Positions 1 through 6,450 of a stretch of 8,464 bases of DNA are shown here, piece by piece. How positions within the stretch are numbered: the first letter of the stretch is position 1; every line of letters begins with the position of its first letter. The notes under the pieces are model-generated. The model was not told the DNA's origin and ran no database searches. It worked only from the letters and a program-made list of their open reading frames with translations. A program made the position numbers and the translations under genes. Origin of the DNA: Candidatus Zixiibacteriota bacterium (GTDB lineage Bacteria > Zixibacteria > MSB-5A5 > GN15 > FEB-12); the NCBI GenBank assembly GCA_003641405.1, contig QNAF01000110.1, positions 1 through 8,464 on the forward strand. The letters are read 5' to 3'.

Positions 1-1356
1 GACGTAATGGTCGTCAAGTGATTCGACCACCGAGTGCTCCATGTGCATGGCAGCAGCAGTCATCCGTTTTGCCAATCGGATCAGTCCATCGAAGTTACCG
101 GACTTCAGCGCCGGAATCAGTAGTCGTTCCGGTTGTCCAAATCCACCCGTAAGAGCGGTGAACCGTGATGCTTCGTCTGGCGGCAGACGCAACCACCAGA
201 AAGGGATCATGCGTGCGGGACGGGGGTCATCGAATTCAACAACTTCGATCTGAGAAATTGAACGGTGATTGCAATTGAGCATCTTCAACTCGTGGCAGTT
301 GTCGCAGATATAGACGTACGATAGTTGCGGCGGTAAGTCGACTCCGCAAGTTGTGCATCGGTGGAAATCAACATCCAGTTGACCGAAAGCAATCTCCGGC
401 GGTTCTTCGTATTCGTCGTTATCAATGTCAATCTCCATCAGGTCATGCGAGAAACTTCCGGCATGCGCTTCTTCTCCAAAATCGTCGCCGTCGAAATCAA
501 AGCCACCCAGGTTGATGGAGAGTCCCACGTTGCCAATCTGAATTGAAGGCGCGTCTGATGGTTCTTCATCGTGCATGTGTGATTCTGATTCAGGAAGAAC
601 CGAGCCGACAACCCTGCCGGTCAACCCATCGAGTGCGAAACGGCGATAGGACGGGCTGTAGGATTCGACAATATAGAACGGAAAATGTATCAACGAGAAA
701 ACAGGATCGAACAGCCGGGTGATATTTCTGCCGAAATCCGGAGAGTCAATCGATCCCACGGTGGCCAGCGCCAGTTTGACTTTCTGAAGTACGGCTTCCC
801 AGGGTCGCATGACGGGAAGGACATCGAAACCCTCCTCGATATTGTCATGACTGAACGGAAGGATCGTGATTGTTTCGGATCGCATACCCAGCGTGTCGGG
901 GACGCTCTTCATGGGCGCTCCGGCACCGACAGTTACCTCGTAAGGTGACACCGTGATGTCCGACTTGTTGGATGATACTTCGACTTCCTGCCCGGACCCG
1001 GACCCGGTGTCGGAATAGTAGGTGCGCTTGTGTGTTTTGTTGCGCAGTTTCAGGAGGGTGGCGTCAACTTTCCAGTAGGGGTAGTAGAGACGTTTGATCA
1101 TCAACTGTGAGTCAGACAGCGGCAGGGAGTTTTTCTTGAGGTGACGGTCAAGATGAAATCGCACCTCGCTGTCACTGAGAGTGCTTTGCACCATGTAGGC
1201 CACCGGGCAGTCCGGCAGCAGCACTCTCAACACCGAGCCGCAGTGCTCACATTCCGTAACAAAGAAATCAGCATCGAGATCCAGGTCGCCGCCGCAACCG
1301 GGACAGCCGACGCCAATGAAAAAACCGCGCTTAGGCCTGGCTGTCGCTGTCGTCAC
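1..1356 (-). CDS. Large zinc-ribbon protein, partner of the SPFH protein (C-terminus beyond window)
   Basis: The frame is open from position 1356 to the window edge (452 codons, no stop), so the C-terminus is missing. I chose the GTG at 1356-1354 because an in-frame TAG lies six bases upstream and no ATG occurs before the conserved first zinc knuckle; an AAGG-type purine stretch precedes it. The protein opens MTTATARPKRGFF, followed by a zinc ribbon with C18-x2-C21 and C36-x2-C39. A motif YYPYWKVDATLLKL lies near residue 92. A Ser/Asp/Glu-rich stretch covers about residues 255-325, and a second ribbon has C334-x2-C337 and C351-x2-C354. No signal peptide or obvious membrane segment is visible. 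The start overlaps the end of the SPFH gene by 26 bp, so the two are probably co-transcribed and translationally coupled. Its biochemical function is not recognised; a structural or scaffold role beside the SPFH protein is inference. Confidence 0.8.
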   Translation of the reverse strand, partial: MTTATARPKRGFFIGVGCPGCGGDLDLDADFFVTECEHCGSVLRVLLPDCPVAYMVQSTLSDSEVRFHLDRHLKKNSLPLSDSQLMIKRLYYPYWKVDATLLKLRNKTHKRTYYSDTGSGSGQEVEVSSNKSDITVSPYEVTVGAGAPMKSVPDTLGMRSETITILPFSHDNIEEGFDVLPVMRPWEAVLQKVKLALATVGSIDSPDFGRNITRLFDPVFSLIHFPFYIVESYSPSYRRFALDGLTGRVVGSVLPESESHMHDEEPSDAPSIQIGNVGLSINLGGFDFDGDDFGEEAHAGSFSHDLMEIDIDNDEYEEPPEIAFGQLDVDFHRCTTCGVDLPPQLSYVYICDNCHELKMLNCNHRSISQIEVVEFDDPRPARMIPFWWLRLPPDEASRFTALTGGFGQPERLLIPALKSGNFDGLIRLAKRMTAAAMHMEHSVVESLDDHYV

Positions 1357-2467
1357 TGTCTACCGCCTTGCCGCATTCACCACAGAACCTGGAGCCGGAA
1401 ATCAACTCGGCGTTGCAGTGCGGACACACCAGTTTGCTATCCAGTTTGAACCCGCAGTGAAAGCAGAAGCTGGCTTCGGTCGGAAGCGAGTTGTTGCAAG
1501 ACGGACAGTTGTTCTGGGCAACCATCTGGTGACCACAGCGGTAGCAGTAGCGCGACTGTTCCGGCGTGTCGGTGTGACATTTGGGGCACGTAACAGTAGG
1601 CACCGGCTCCCGTTTCAATTCGGTCTGTTCGGGCGAGAACACTTTGTTCAACATGCCGGGGATCATGAGACCGACACCGGCCGCCATCCCCATTCCGGCA
1701 CCACCTGCCGCAGCTCCGCCGGGAACGCCAAGACCTTTGGCCATTTCGAATTTGAGAAACTTGTCCAGATCACCCACGGCCTCAAGGCCGGACCGCTGGT
1801 CGATCATTTTAGAGACTTCCTCCGGCGGCGTAATCGATGAAATATAGAAATCGACCAGTTCAAGTCCGTATTTCTCAAACTCATTCTTCACGACCTGTTT
1901 GAACTTCTCCGCCATCTCCGTGTAAACCGACGGAAGGTCAAGGATTGACTCTAGGTCTTCACCAAGAAGATCGTTCAGCCTGGCAATGATAACGTCGCGA
2001 AGGTAGTCCTGTATCTGGTCGGTTGTGTACCGGGACTGGCGACCGACAATCGAGTTTAAGAAAAGAGCCGGTTCGGTAATGCGCATGGTGAAAGCGCCGT
2101 GTCCGCGCAGCCGAATCAAACCTAATTTGCTGTCCTTGAAAGTCACGGGGTGTTTGGTGCCCCACTTCAACTCCGTGAAGACCTTCAGGTTGACAAAGTA
2201 GGCTTCCGCCCTGAATGGCGAGTTGAACCCAAACGGGAAAGCCGCCAGCCGGGTCAGGATAGGGATGTTCAGCGTTGTCAGCGTATGTCGGCCGGTGGTG
2301 AAAGAGTCAGCGGCGTGGCCGTTCTTGAAAAAGATCGCCATCTGGCTGTCCCGAACGATCAACTGGGCGCCGAGTTTGAAGTCGGCAGAGCCTTCCTGCG
2401 GTATACGGAAAATCATCTCGTTACCGGTTTGGTCAACCCATTCAATTACTTCGATAAGAAGTGACAT
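1331..2467 (-). CDS. SPFH/Band 7 domain protein with three C-terminal zinc ribbons (YdjI-like)
   Basis: This 378-residue protein belongs by its pattern to the YdjI-type SPFH group (Band_7_1, often misnamed virion core protein). The SPFH region covers about residues 20-225, with the characteristic RIPQEGS, FFKNG, GRHTL and ISSITPPEEV segments. A helical stretch and a Gly/Ala/Met-rich hinge (about 248-272) follow. Three consecutive zinc ribbons come next: C294/C297/C308/C311, C321/C324/C335/C338 and C348/C351/C362/C365. A short acidic tail ends the protein. SPFH proteins assemble oligomeric scaffolds on membranes; in Bacillus YdjI is recruited by membrane partners and works near PspA in envelope stress. 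The ATG at 2467 is preceded by AGGAGAGG at a good distance. The next gene overlaps its 3' end and encodes another zinc-ribbon protein. No PspA gene is visible, but the operon continues outside the window. The family call is firm; the cellular role here is inferred. Confidence 0.92.
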   Translation of the reverse strand: MSLLIEVIEWVDQTGNEMIFRIPQEGSADFKLGAQLIVRDSQMAIFFKNGHAADSFTTGRHTLTTLNIPILTRLAAFPFGFNSPFRAEAYFVNLKVFTELKWGTKHPVTFKDSKLGLIRLRGHGAFTMRITEPALFLNSIVGRQSRYTTDQIQDYLRDVIIARLNDLLGEDLESILDLPSVYTEMAEKFKQVVKNEFEKYGLELVDFYISSITPPEEVSKMIDQRSGLEAVGDLDKFLKFEMAKGLGVPGGAAAGGAGMGMAAGVGLMIPGMLNKVFSPEQTELKREPVPTVTCPKCHTDTPEQSRYCYRCGHQMVAQNNCPSCNNSLPTEASFCFHCGFKLDSKLVCPHCNAELISGSRFCGECGKAVDSDDSDSQA

Positions 2468-2595
2468 ATCCTCTCCTGTGCTTATGAAAATCCAGAGCTT
2501 TCCCCAGTTATCGACAGGAGACAGGAGGGGCTTTAATGGGGGCTACAAGGCAGTCTGCAGGTCAGTGTTCCGACACGCCAGAGGCGGGGGAAATG

Positions 2596-2617
2596 TGGCA
2601 GATGTGGACATCTGCCA
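2596..2617. terminator. Perfect 9-bp hairpin, possible terminator of the nuclease operon
   Basis: TGGCAGATG (2596-2604) and CATCTGCCA (2609-2617) form a perfect 9-bp stem around a 4-base loop. It lies about 150 bp past the nuclease stop codon and 130 bp before the SPFH start, both on the minus strand. Read on the minus strand it is followed by CATTTCCC, a poor uridine tract, so it is at best a weak intrinsic terminator. It could equally be a regulatory hairpin or a repeat remnant. Confidence 0.35.
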
Positions 2618-2655
2618 GCCACTGTAAACACCTCGGCCCCTGACAAGTCTAACCC

Positions 2656-2717
2656 CAGAAAGATGTCGGGTTTCTCACCCCAACGGACAATGCTCGGAAG
2701 GCGGCCTACTGTTGCTA
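2656..2717 (+). repeat. 62-bp direct repeat, left copy, flanking the three-gene cassette
   Basis: Aligned by hand without gaps to 6194-6255 at a constant offset of 3538, this stretch is identical at 56 of 62 positions. The six differences (2659, 2679, 2688, 2689, 2706, 2714) are all transitions. It begins CAGAAAGATGTCGGG and ends CTACTGTTGCTA. The identity fades on both sides. The repeat begins about 50 bp beyond the nuclease stop codon. Inside it GGGT-TTCTC-ACCC could form a small hairpin. Confidence 0.9.
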
Positions 2718-2767
2718 AAACCAGAGCCTCAATGGGCATTGCATCCCGAAAATGAATTGCGACTTAG

Positions 2768-4111
2768 TCATGAACCTTTACTAATCATCCTGTTCGCTTG
2801 GTGCATGCTTTCTCTCACTTGGCTGAAATTGTCCCACGCTGTATGCGCAATGTCCTCGGCAAATCGGTTCCATTCGTCTTTGCTGAGCTTCACGAACCAC
2901 TCAACATCGTTCCTAGCCTCTTTACGTGAATCGAACCTCACATACTGTCCCATTGGACTGTGGGGATGCCCTTTTTCTAGCTGTCGCGAGAAACGCTCGT
3001 ATTGAGGATCTTCTTCAAAAACGGAGAATGCTTCCGTTGCCCCATACTTGTATACTGCGAAGTGGAGAATGGGAGGAGCGGGCCTGGTCTGTTGAGAAAC
3101 AGTGTATCTGTAGGATGGCGCATCAGCTTTGACTGATTTATCACATATATCAAGGCCATACCAGTTATCTACAACTTCCAGATCACGGTCACCCGATTTC
3201 CTATCCCGGAGTTGCCACGTCTTTTCCAAGCTGGCTTCATACAATCGTTCCCGGAGATACTCCTCAATCTTTTCCCAAAACCTTTCCAAGAGTTCCGTCT
3301 TCACAGCGACAATGTGATTTGCTATATCAAGCGCAACTTCCAAATTCTCTGGTTGCGTCAAGTAGGCCGTTAGCTCTTTCTCTGATCTCGTTTGCAACCT
3401 GTGCCTCCTATCTAGACTCTTTACAACTTCGTAATACTGCTCTAATACAGTGCAAACCCTGGTTGGCGTCGACGGAATGAGTTTACAGCTTTTCACTATG
3501 ATTTTGGAAATATCTTCCGTGTAGGACATCCGCGTATACGTAACTCCTTCCGATTTAGATTTGTTACCTTTAACTGTTAAGTAGATTAATGCCCGATTAT
3601 CAAAATCCTGCTTCTGAGAATCGATCCAGTCGGAGTATTTTTTCAGTTGTTTATGCTGCTCTTCAGCATCAATCTTATTTTCAATAACAATCAGAACAGA
3701 ATTGGCAGGGTCAGGACCGCGATACTCCAGAACAATATCCATGCGACCAACCAGAAAGATACCTCGGTCACTAGTTGTGATATTCCTCTCAACACCTATG
3801 CTCCAGTTGTCCCATATGTAGTCCTTCACCGGGATGTGAGAACACCCAGGCTTCTGACATATTTCTTGGAGGAAGCTTTTTAAGAAGACCTCACCCTGTC
3901 CGTGAGAACCATTTGGGTTGAAAAGCTCGGCAAGCAAAGCACTATGAGACAACTCTCTTCGCTTAACTCCGAGGGCCTGAAAAATATTGAAGTCACAGGC
4001 ATTTGTCTTGCTATATGAGATCACTTTCTGGCGCCGATTTCCCCAGCCTAACTTAAGCTTCTCAAACGAACGTTTGAATTCTTCAAATGTCTGCAACTGT
4101 GGATCAGTCAC
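2768..4111 (-). CDS. PD-(D/E)XK nuclease family protein (PDDEXK_4-like)
   Basis: This 447-residue protein shows the order of motifs typical of the PDDEXK_4 group. These are E53-L-S-H56 followed by SALLAELFNP, a GSHGQGEVFL loop (68-77), the GRMD125I strand with the metal-binding aspartate, the E144-N-K146 catalytic strand, and Q155-L-KKY with the conserved glutamine. The nuclease core is therefore about residues 45-185. The remaining C-terminal half is not recognised. The expected activity is Mg2+-dependent cleavage of nucleic acid; the substrate is unknown. The start is GTG at 4111, with a strong GGAGGG (4117-4122) five bases upstream. Both that signal and the GTG lie inside the end of the WYL gene, an 8-bp overlap, so translation is coupled. 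The gene has strongly AT-rich stretches (3541-3600 has 19 G+C of 60), unlike the SPFH gene. No signal peptide, so it is cytoplasmic. A defence role is inferred from family and context. Confidence 0.88.
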   Translation of the reverse strand: MTDPQLQTFEEFKRSFEKLKLGWGNRRQKVISYSKTNACDFNIFQALGVKRRELSHSALLAELFNPNGSHGQGEVFLKSFLQEICQKPGCSHIPVKDYIWDNWSIGVERNITTSDRGIFLVGRMDIVLEYRGPDPANSVLIVIENKIDAEEQHKQLKKYSDWIDSQKQDFDNRALIYLTVKGNKSKSEGVTYTRMSYTEDISKIIVKSCKLIPSTPTRVCTVLEQYYEVVKSLDRRHRLQTRSEKELTAYLTQPENLEVALDIANHIVAVKTELLERFWEKIEEYLRERLYEASLEKTWQLRDRKSGDRDLEVVDNWYGLDICDKSVKADAPSYRYTVSQQTRPAPPILHFAVYKYGATEAFSVFEEDPQYERFSRQLEKGHPHSPMGQYVRFDSRKEARNDVEWFVKLSKDEWNRFAEDIAHTAWDNFSQVRESMHQANRMISKGS

Positions 4112-5072
4112 TTGTTCCCTCCATTAGCGTAATCGGTTTCACGACCGTCACATACTCCAACCAGCTCGCCACCCATGCGCGGAGTTCGTCCGAGACCACA
4201 ACCATCATCTCAAGGGTCAATGAACCGTCACGGTGGCGTCTCATTTTCTGGCTGGGATGCCAGACGCGTTCGGCTATCACCTCGGCGATTCTGGCATCGA
4301 ACTTCAGGACGATTTTCCCTGGTTGCTGACCCTCATATCCGAAAATGCCGATCCTCCCCTCGCGCAGTTTCTCAAGACTGAAGTTGGACTTCCTGCTGAA
4401 TACAGCCTCGGTGACCACGACGCCCCTGATTCGCTGAACCGGCAGAAAGACGTACTTGTCGTATTTGAGTAGATGCACTACCACATAAAGTGCTCCCTTG
4501 TGAAAAAGCAGCATGTACGGGTGAGCATCGAATTCGCTCACACTGTCTTTCCACGTAGGCTTGTACTGTAACTTCGTGACAAAGCGTTTTCTGATCGCTT
4601 CCAGTAACTGATCGATGATGCCGGCAAACGGTCGGTAGTCTATGTAACCCGTCCACGTTACACCGAACATGTTATGAAGCTGGGCATCTTCAGACTCAGC
4701 AACCACGTCCTGCGGATACAACTGCTTCGCCTTGTCAAAAAACACACTGGCGTCCTTCTCAAGTAGTGTGCCATCAAACAGAGTAGCAAATGTCTTCACG
4801 AACGTTGCAGCGGCAATTTCCCTGGACTGAAACATCACGGGAATGAAGCGCAGATACCCAGGCTCGATAGACCAGATCAGTTGCCTGCCGACACCGGGTC
4901 GCGTGGTCAGTGGTATGTTGGCGCTGGAAAGCTCAACCAGGTCCCGCTGCAGTGTGCGTTTGGAAACTCGACCTTCAAAGAAGCGATGAAGCTCATCCAC
5001 GGATACGTGGTTCTTTACAGATAGCCGTTGGAGTATTCGGATAAGCCGTTCGATTTGCTTGGTTTGAGCCAT
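4104..5072 (-). CDS. HTH-WYL domain transcriptional regulator with WCX tail
   Basis: Counted from the ATG at 5072 this is 322 residues. An N-terminal winged HTH spans about 3-60 (VSVDELHRFF, then VSKRTLQRDLVEL). The WYL domain spans about 148-222 and includes HPYMLLFHKGALYVVVH, whose ALYVVV occupies the WYL position. The WCX extension spans about 252-314 with the hallmark WHPSQ and a DGSLTL strand. WYL regulators bind DNA through the HTH and are thought to sense nucleic acid or nucleotide ligands; they commonly control phage-defence and CRISPR loci. A longer form from a TTG at 5102 adds ten residues. I prefer the ATG because family members usually begin close to the KQIERL-type helix, but neither start has a clear Shine-Dalgarno sequence, and TTG would sit only 15 bases after the upstream stop. 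The gene is second in the operon and overlaps the nuclease start by 8 bp. It probably regulates this operon, which is inference. Confidence 0.88.
   Translation of the reverse strand: MAQTKQIERLIRILQRLSVKNHVSVDELHRFFEGRVSKRTLQRDLVELSSANIPLTTRPGVGRQLIWSIEPGYLRFIPVMFQSREIAAATFVKTFATLFDGTLLEKDASVFFDKAKQLYPQDVVAESEDAQLHNMFGVTWTGYIDYRPFAGIIDQLLEAIRKRFVTKLQYKPTWKDSVSEFDAHPYMLLFHKGALYVVVHLLKYDKYVFLPVQRIRGVVVTEAVFSRKSNFSLEKLREGRIGIFGYEGQQPGKIVLKFDARIAEVIAERVWHPSQKMRRHRDGSLTLEMMVVVSDELRAWVASWLEYVTVVKPITLMEGTSD
4117..4122 (-). promoter_or_regulatory. Shine-Dalgarno for the nuclease, inside the WYL reading frame
   Basis: GGAGGG on the minus strand lies five bases upstream of the GTG at 4111. It is the only strong ribosome-binding signal near this junction and decides the nuclease start. 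Because it lies within the last codons of the WYL gene, ribosomes finishing WYL terminate at TGA overlapping the GTG region. This favours coupled expression of regulator and nuclease. Confidence 0.8.
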
Positions 5073-5117
5073 CGCAACACAAGCTACAATGCGACGTGGC
5101 AAGGCGCAATCGCTTTT

Positions 5118-6104
5118 CTATTTCAACAGTGGCTCGTCTCGCAAGAGAGCGGCTTCACCGAGGATGTAGTCCCTGACGTTGGGGGCTAGCCGGTAGCTGT
5201 ATTCTTTGTCTGTGTCAATTTCCTCCCTCTTTACGAATATTCCCAACCTGACTAATCTTGAGTTTTTGGAAAGAGGTTTACGATCTAAGCAGAATGGGGA
5301 CTCATCCGGAGACAATATGACGCTATTGCGAAGAACGGGGTACTCGACCGGCTTATCGCCAAGATGAAGATCGTACATAATCACCAGTTGTTCCTGGGTT
5401 GTCAGCGCATGTTTGTCGATGAGTTGCTGCAGCGGAATTGGAATCTCGGTGACCGTGAGACGCCTTGCAATTCGCTCCATCTCTCGTTGCGCGCCGACGG
5501 CGCCGTGAACCGCGTAACTGTAGGCCCATCGCATCTGGAAGTTCATCTCTGCGTTTTCCGCATAATCAAGTGCTGCCTCCCAATCGTTCAGAAACTCGAT
5601 GTTACTTGCATACGGTCTGTGTCCATAGTGCCCTTGCGTCATCTTGTCACAGACAATGCATGCGAGAGCATATCGTGACAGATACACATCGTCGTCGTAC
5701 ATGTCTGTGATGTTCCCGTAGCCGAGCATCTGCTGCGCAACCGTGACCGGTTTGCCTGCATAACTATTCGTACGGACTCCCTCTTTCTCAACCAGGCGCC
5801 TGATGATATCAAGTCCCTCAGAGAGAGGAACGCTTGTATCGAAAACATCGCGGAGAAGGTCCCTGACTCTCGGATGATTGTCCTCTCCTTGCCGTTCCCT
5901 CTGGTGCGACAATAGCTTCGCCACAATTATGATGTCTACAACATTAAGCGGGAGTTTGTTGATCAGTTGATCCTTGACGAAGTTGATCTTCTTGAGAAGC
6001 TCCTCGGGCATATCCGGGTTCTTACAGTTGTTAATACGCGCCCCTTTCTGAAATGCTTCCTCAATACGAAACAGTTCCGGGTTCAGGTCGAATCTCTTGT
6101 CCAT
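5118..6104 (-). CDS. Unrecognised protein, first gene of the cassette; C-terminal winged-helix-like
   Basis: This 328-residue soluble protein has no signal peptide or membrane segment, and I do not recognise its family. It is mainly helical. A charged segment at about 48-110 (NVVDIIIVAKLLSHQ, then DIIRRLVEKEG) and one at about 233-316 have a similar pattern: a helix, a spacer, then a basic strand/turn ending in an LG-like motif. The second reads LTTQEQLVIMYDLHLG, then PLSKNSRLVRLGIFVK, and closes with RLAPNVRDYILG. This resembles the winged-helix region that precedes the ATPase module in some COG0464-type AAA+ proteins, but no Walker motifs are present. A cluster of aromatic residues and histidines (GHYGHRPY, about 158-165) lies in the middle. 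The ATG at 6104 is preceded by AAAGAGAA, an acceptable purine-rich ribosome site. WYL follows after 15-45 bp. A partner or sensor role beside the nuclease is inference only. Confidence 0.8.
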   Translation of the reverse strand: MDKRFDLNPELFRIEEAFQKGARINNCKNPDMPEELLKKINFVKDQLINKLPLNVVDIIIVAKLLSHQRERQGEDNHPRVRDLLRDVFDTSVPLSEGLDIIRRLVEKEGVRTNSYAGKPVTVAQQMLGYGNITDMYDDDVYLSRYALACIVCDKMTQGHYGHRPYASNIEFLNDWEAALDYAENAEMNFQMRWAYSYAVHGAVGAQREMERIARRLTVTEIPIPLQQLIDKHALTTQEQLVIMYDLHLGDKPVEYPVLRNSVILSPDESPFCLDRKPLSKNSRLVRLGIFVKREEIDTDKEYSYRLAPNVRDYILGEAALLRDEPLLK

Positions 6105-6118
6105 AAGTTCTCTTTAGT

Positions 6119-6134
6119 CTGAATGTTCAGAACA
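6119..6134. promoter_or_regulatory. Overlapping palindromes upstream of the cassette, possible operator
   Basis: CTGAA-TG-TTCAG (6119-6130) and TGTTC-A-GAACA (6124-6134) are two perfect overlapping inverted repeats, 15-30 bases upstream of the first cassette start codon on the minus strand. The location suits repression of the operon, for example by its own WYL regulator. Palindromes this short arise by chance, and no second copy was seen, so the call is weak. Confidence 0.25.
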
Positions 6135-6193
6135 CGAGATAAGCCTCGGGTGCGTCAGATGGTGTCGCATGTTGATTTTTTCTCACGGAGCAG

Positions 6194-6255
6194 CAGGAAG
6201 ATGTCGGGTTTCTCACTCCAACGGATGATGCTCGGAAGGCGGCTTACTGTTACTA
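6194..6255 (+). repeat. 62-bp direct repeat, right copy, flanking the three-gene cassette
   Basis: This copy matches 2656-2717 in the same orientation at 56 of 62 positions, with transitions only. It lies about 90 bp upstream of the first cassette gene. The small GGGT hairpin is kept in this copy through a G-T wobble (GGGT-TTCTC-ACTC). Such directly repeated borders could allow excision or duplication of the intervening 3.5 kb by homologous recombination. Confidence 0.9.
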
Positions 6256-6275
6256 TTGTAACTACCGAGATAATT

Positions 6276-6299
6276 GGCGGGTTCGAAGACGGACCCGCC
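6276..6299. repeat. 24-nt dispersed hairpin, copy 1
   Basis: GGCGGGT (6276-6282) and ACCCGCC (6293-6299) form a perfect 7-bp stem. After one mismatch an inner CG/CG pair closes an AAGA loop. The reverse complement of 7247-7270 is identical except at positions 3 and 22, which pair with each other (C-G here, T-A there). The copies lie on either side of folE in opposite orientation. This copy is unlikely to be a plain terminator because no T-tract follows. Confidence 0.85.
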
Positions 6300-6346
6300 C
6301 AGGGCAGAAAACGCAGATTGTTGAATGGCAGTGGTGCAGAATCCGC

Positions 6347-6375
6347 TTGTCAGGCGGGTTTGGCTTAGGTAGAAT
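6347..6375 (+). promoter_or_regulatory. Sigma70-type promoter for folE
   Basis: TTGTCA (6347-6352) and TAGAAT (6370-6375) are separated by 17 bases. Each hexamer differs from the consensus at one position. Transcription would begin about 68 bases before the folE ATG. The -35 box lies within the loop of a short CCGC/GCGG inverted repeat (6343-6346 with 6354-6357), which might be an operator, although four base pairs is weak evidence. Confidence 0.6.
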
Positions 6376-6450
6376 GACAGAGCCGCTGGAAGTCGTGTCT
6401 TCGGCTGCCAACGATTCTGTTTTTGTACTTGATGCTTGATTGAGATACAC

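Larger units (their letters stand above)
2468..2767. other. 300-bp gene-free region between nuclease 3' end and SPFH gene
   Basis: No credible coding frame is present. From left to right it holds the Shine-Dalgarno sequence of the SPFH gene (CCTCTCCT on this strand, 2470-2477), a tandem 7-mer ACAGGAG repeated twice (2514-2527), a perfect 9-bp hairpin (2596-2617) and the left copy of the 62-bp direct repeat (2656-2717). The SPFH promoter should lie here, but I see no convincing -35/-10 pair. Confidence 0.7.
6105..6450. other. Divergent intergenic region between the cassette and folE
   Basis: No credible gene lies here. It separates the leftward cassette from the rightward folE and must carry both promoters. 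It contains overlapping short palindromes near the cassette start (6119-6134), the right copy of the 62-bp direct repeat (6194-6255), a 24-nt hairpin (6276-6299) and a good sigma70-type promoter facing folE (6347-6375). I could not find a convincing promoter for the leftward cassette. Confidence 0.75.

Noticed and set aside
1319..1356. A run of six T on the minus strand in the overlap of the SPFH and zinc-ribbon genes, possibly a programmed frameshift making one fusion protein
   Set aside because: The SPFH protein has a natural acidic end after its third ribbon, and the next frame has its own GTG start 26 bp upstream of the stop. Ordinary overlapping genes explain it better.
1316..1840. A 174-codon open frame on the plus strand opposite the SPFH gene
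   Set aside because: It is antisense to a conserved domain and has an implausible composition rich in Arg, Val and His, so it is a shadow of the real gene.
2533..2739. Short open frames running through the 62-bp repeat (also 6123-6368), which might make the repeat coding
   Set aside because: The frames at the two copies do not continue into similar proteins, have no ribosome sites and are interrupted by the hairpins. The repeat is better treated as non-coding.
2500..2767. Possible small RNA or CRISPR-like repeats between the nuclease and SPFH genes
   Set aside because: Apart from one hairpin, a two-unit 7-mer and the 62-bp repeat there is no regular spacing or array, and no promoter-terminator pair for an RNA gene.
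5072..5102. TTG at 5102 as the WYL start, adding ten residues
   Set aside because: The extra residues do not resemble the family N-terminus, and TTG is rarer than the in-frame ATG. It is kept only as an alternative because neither start has a clear ribosome site.
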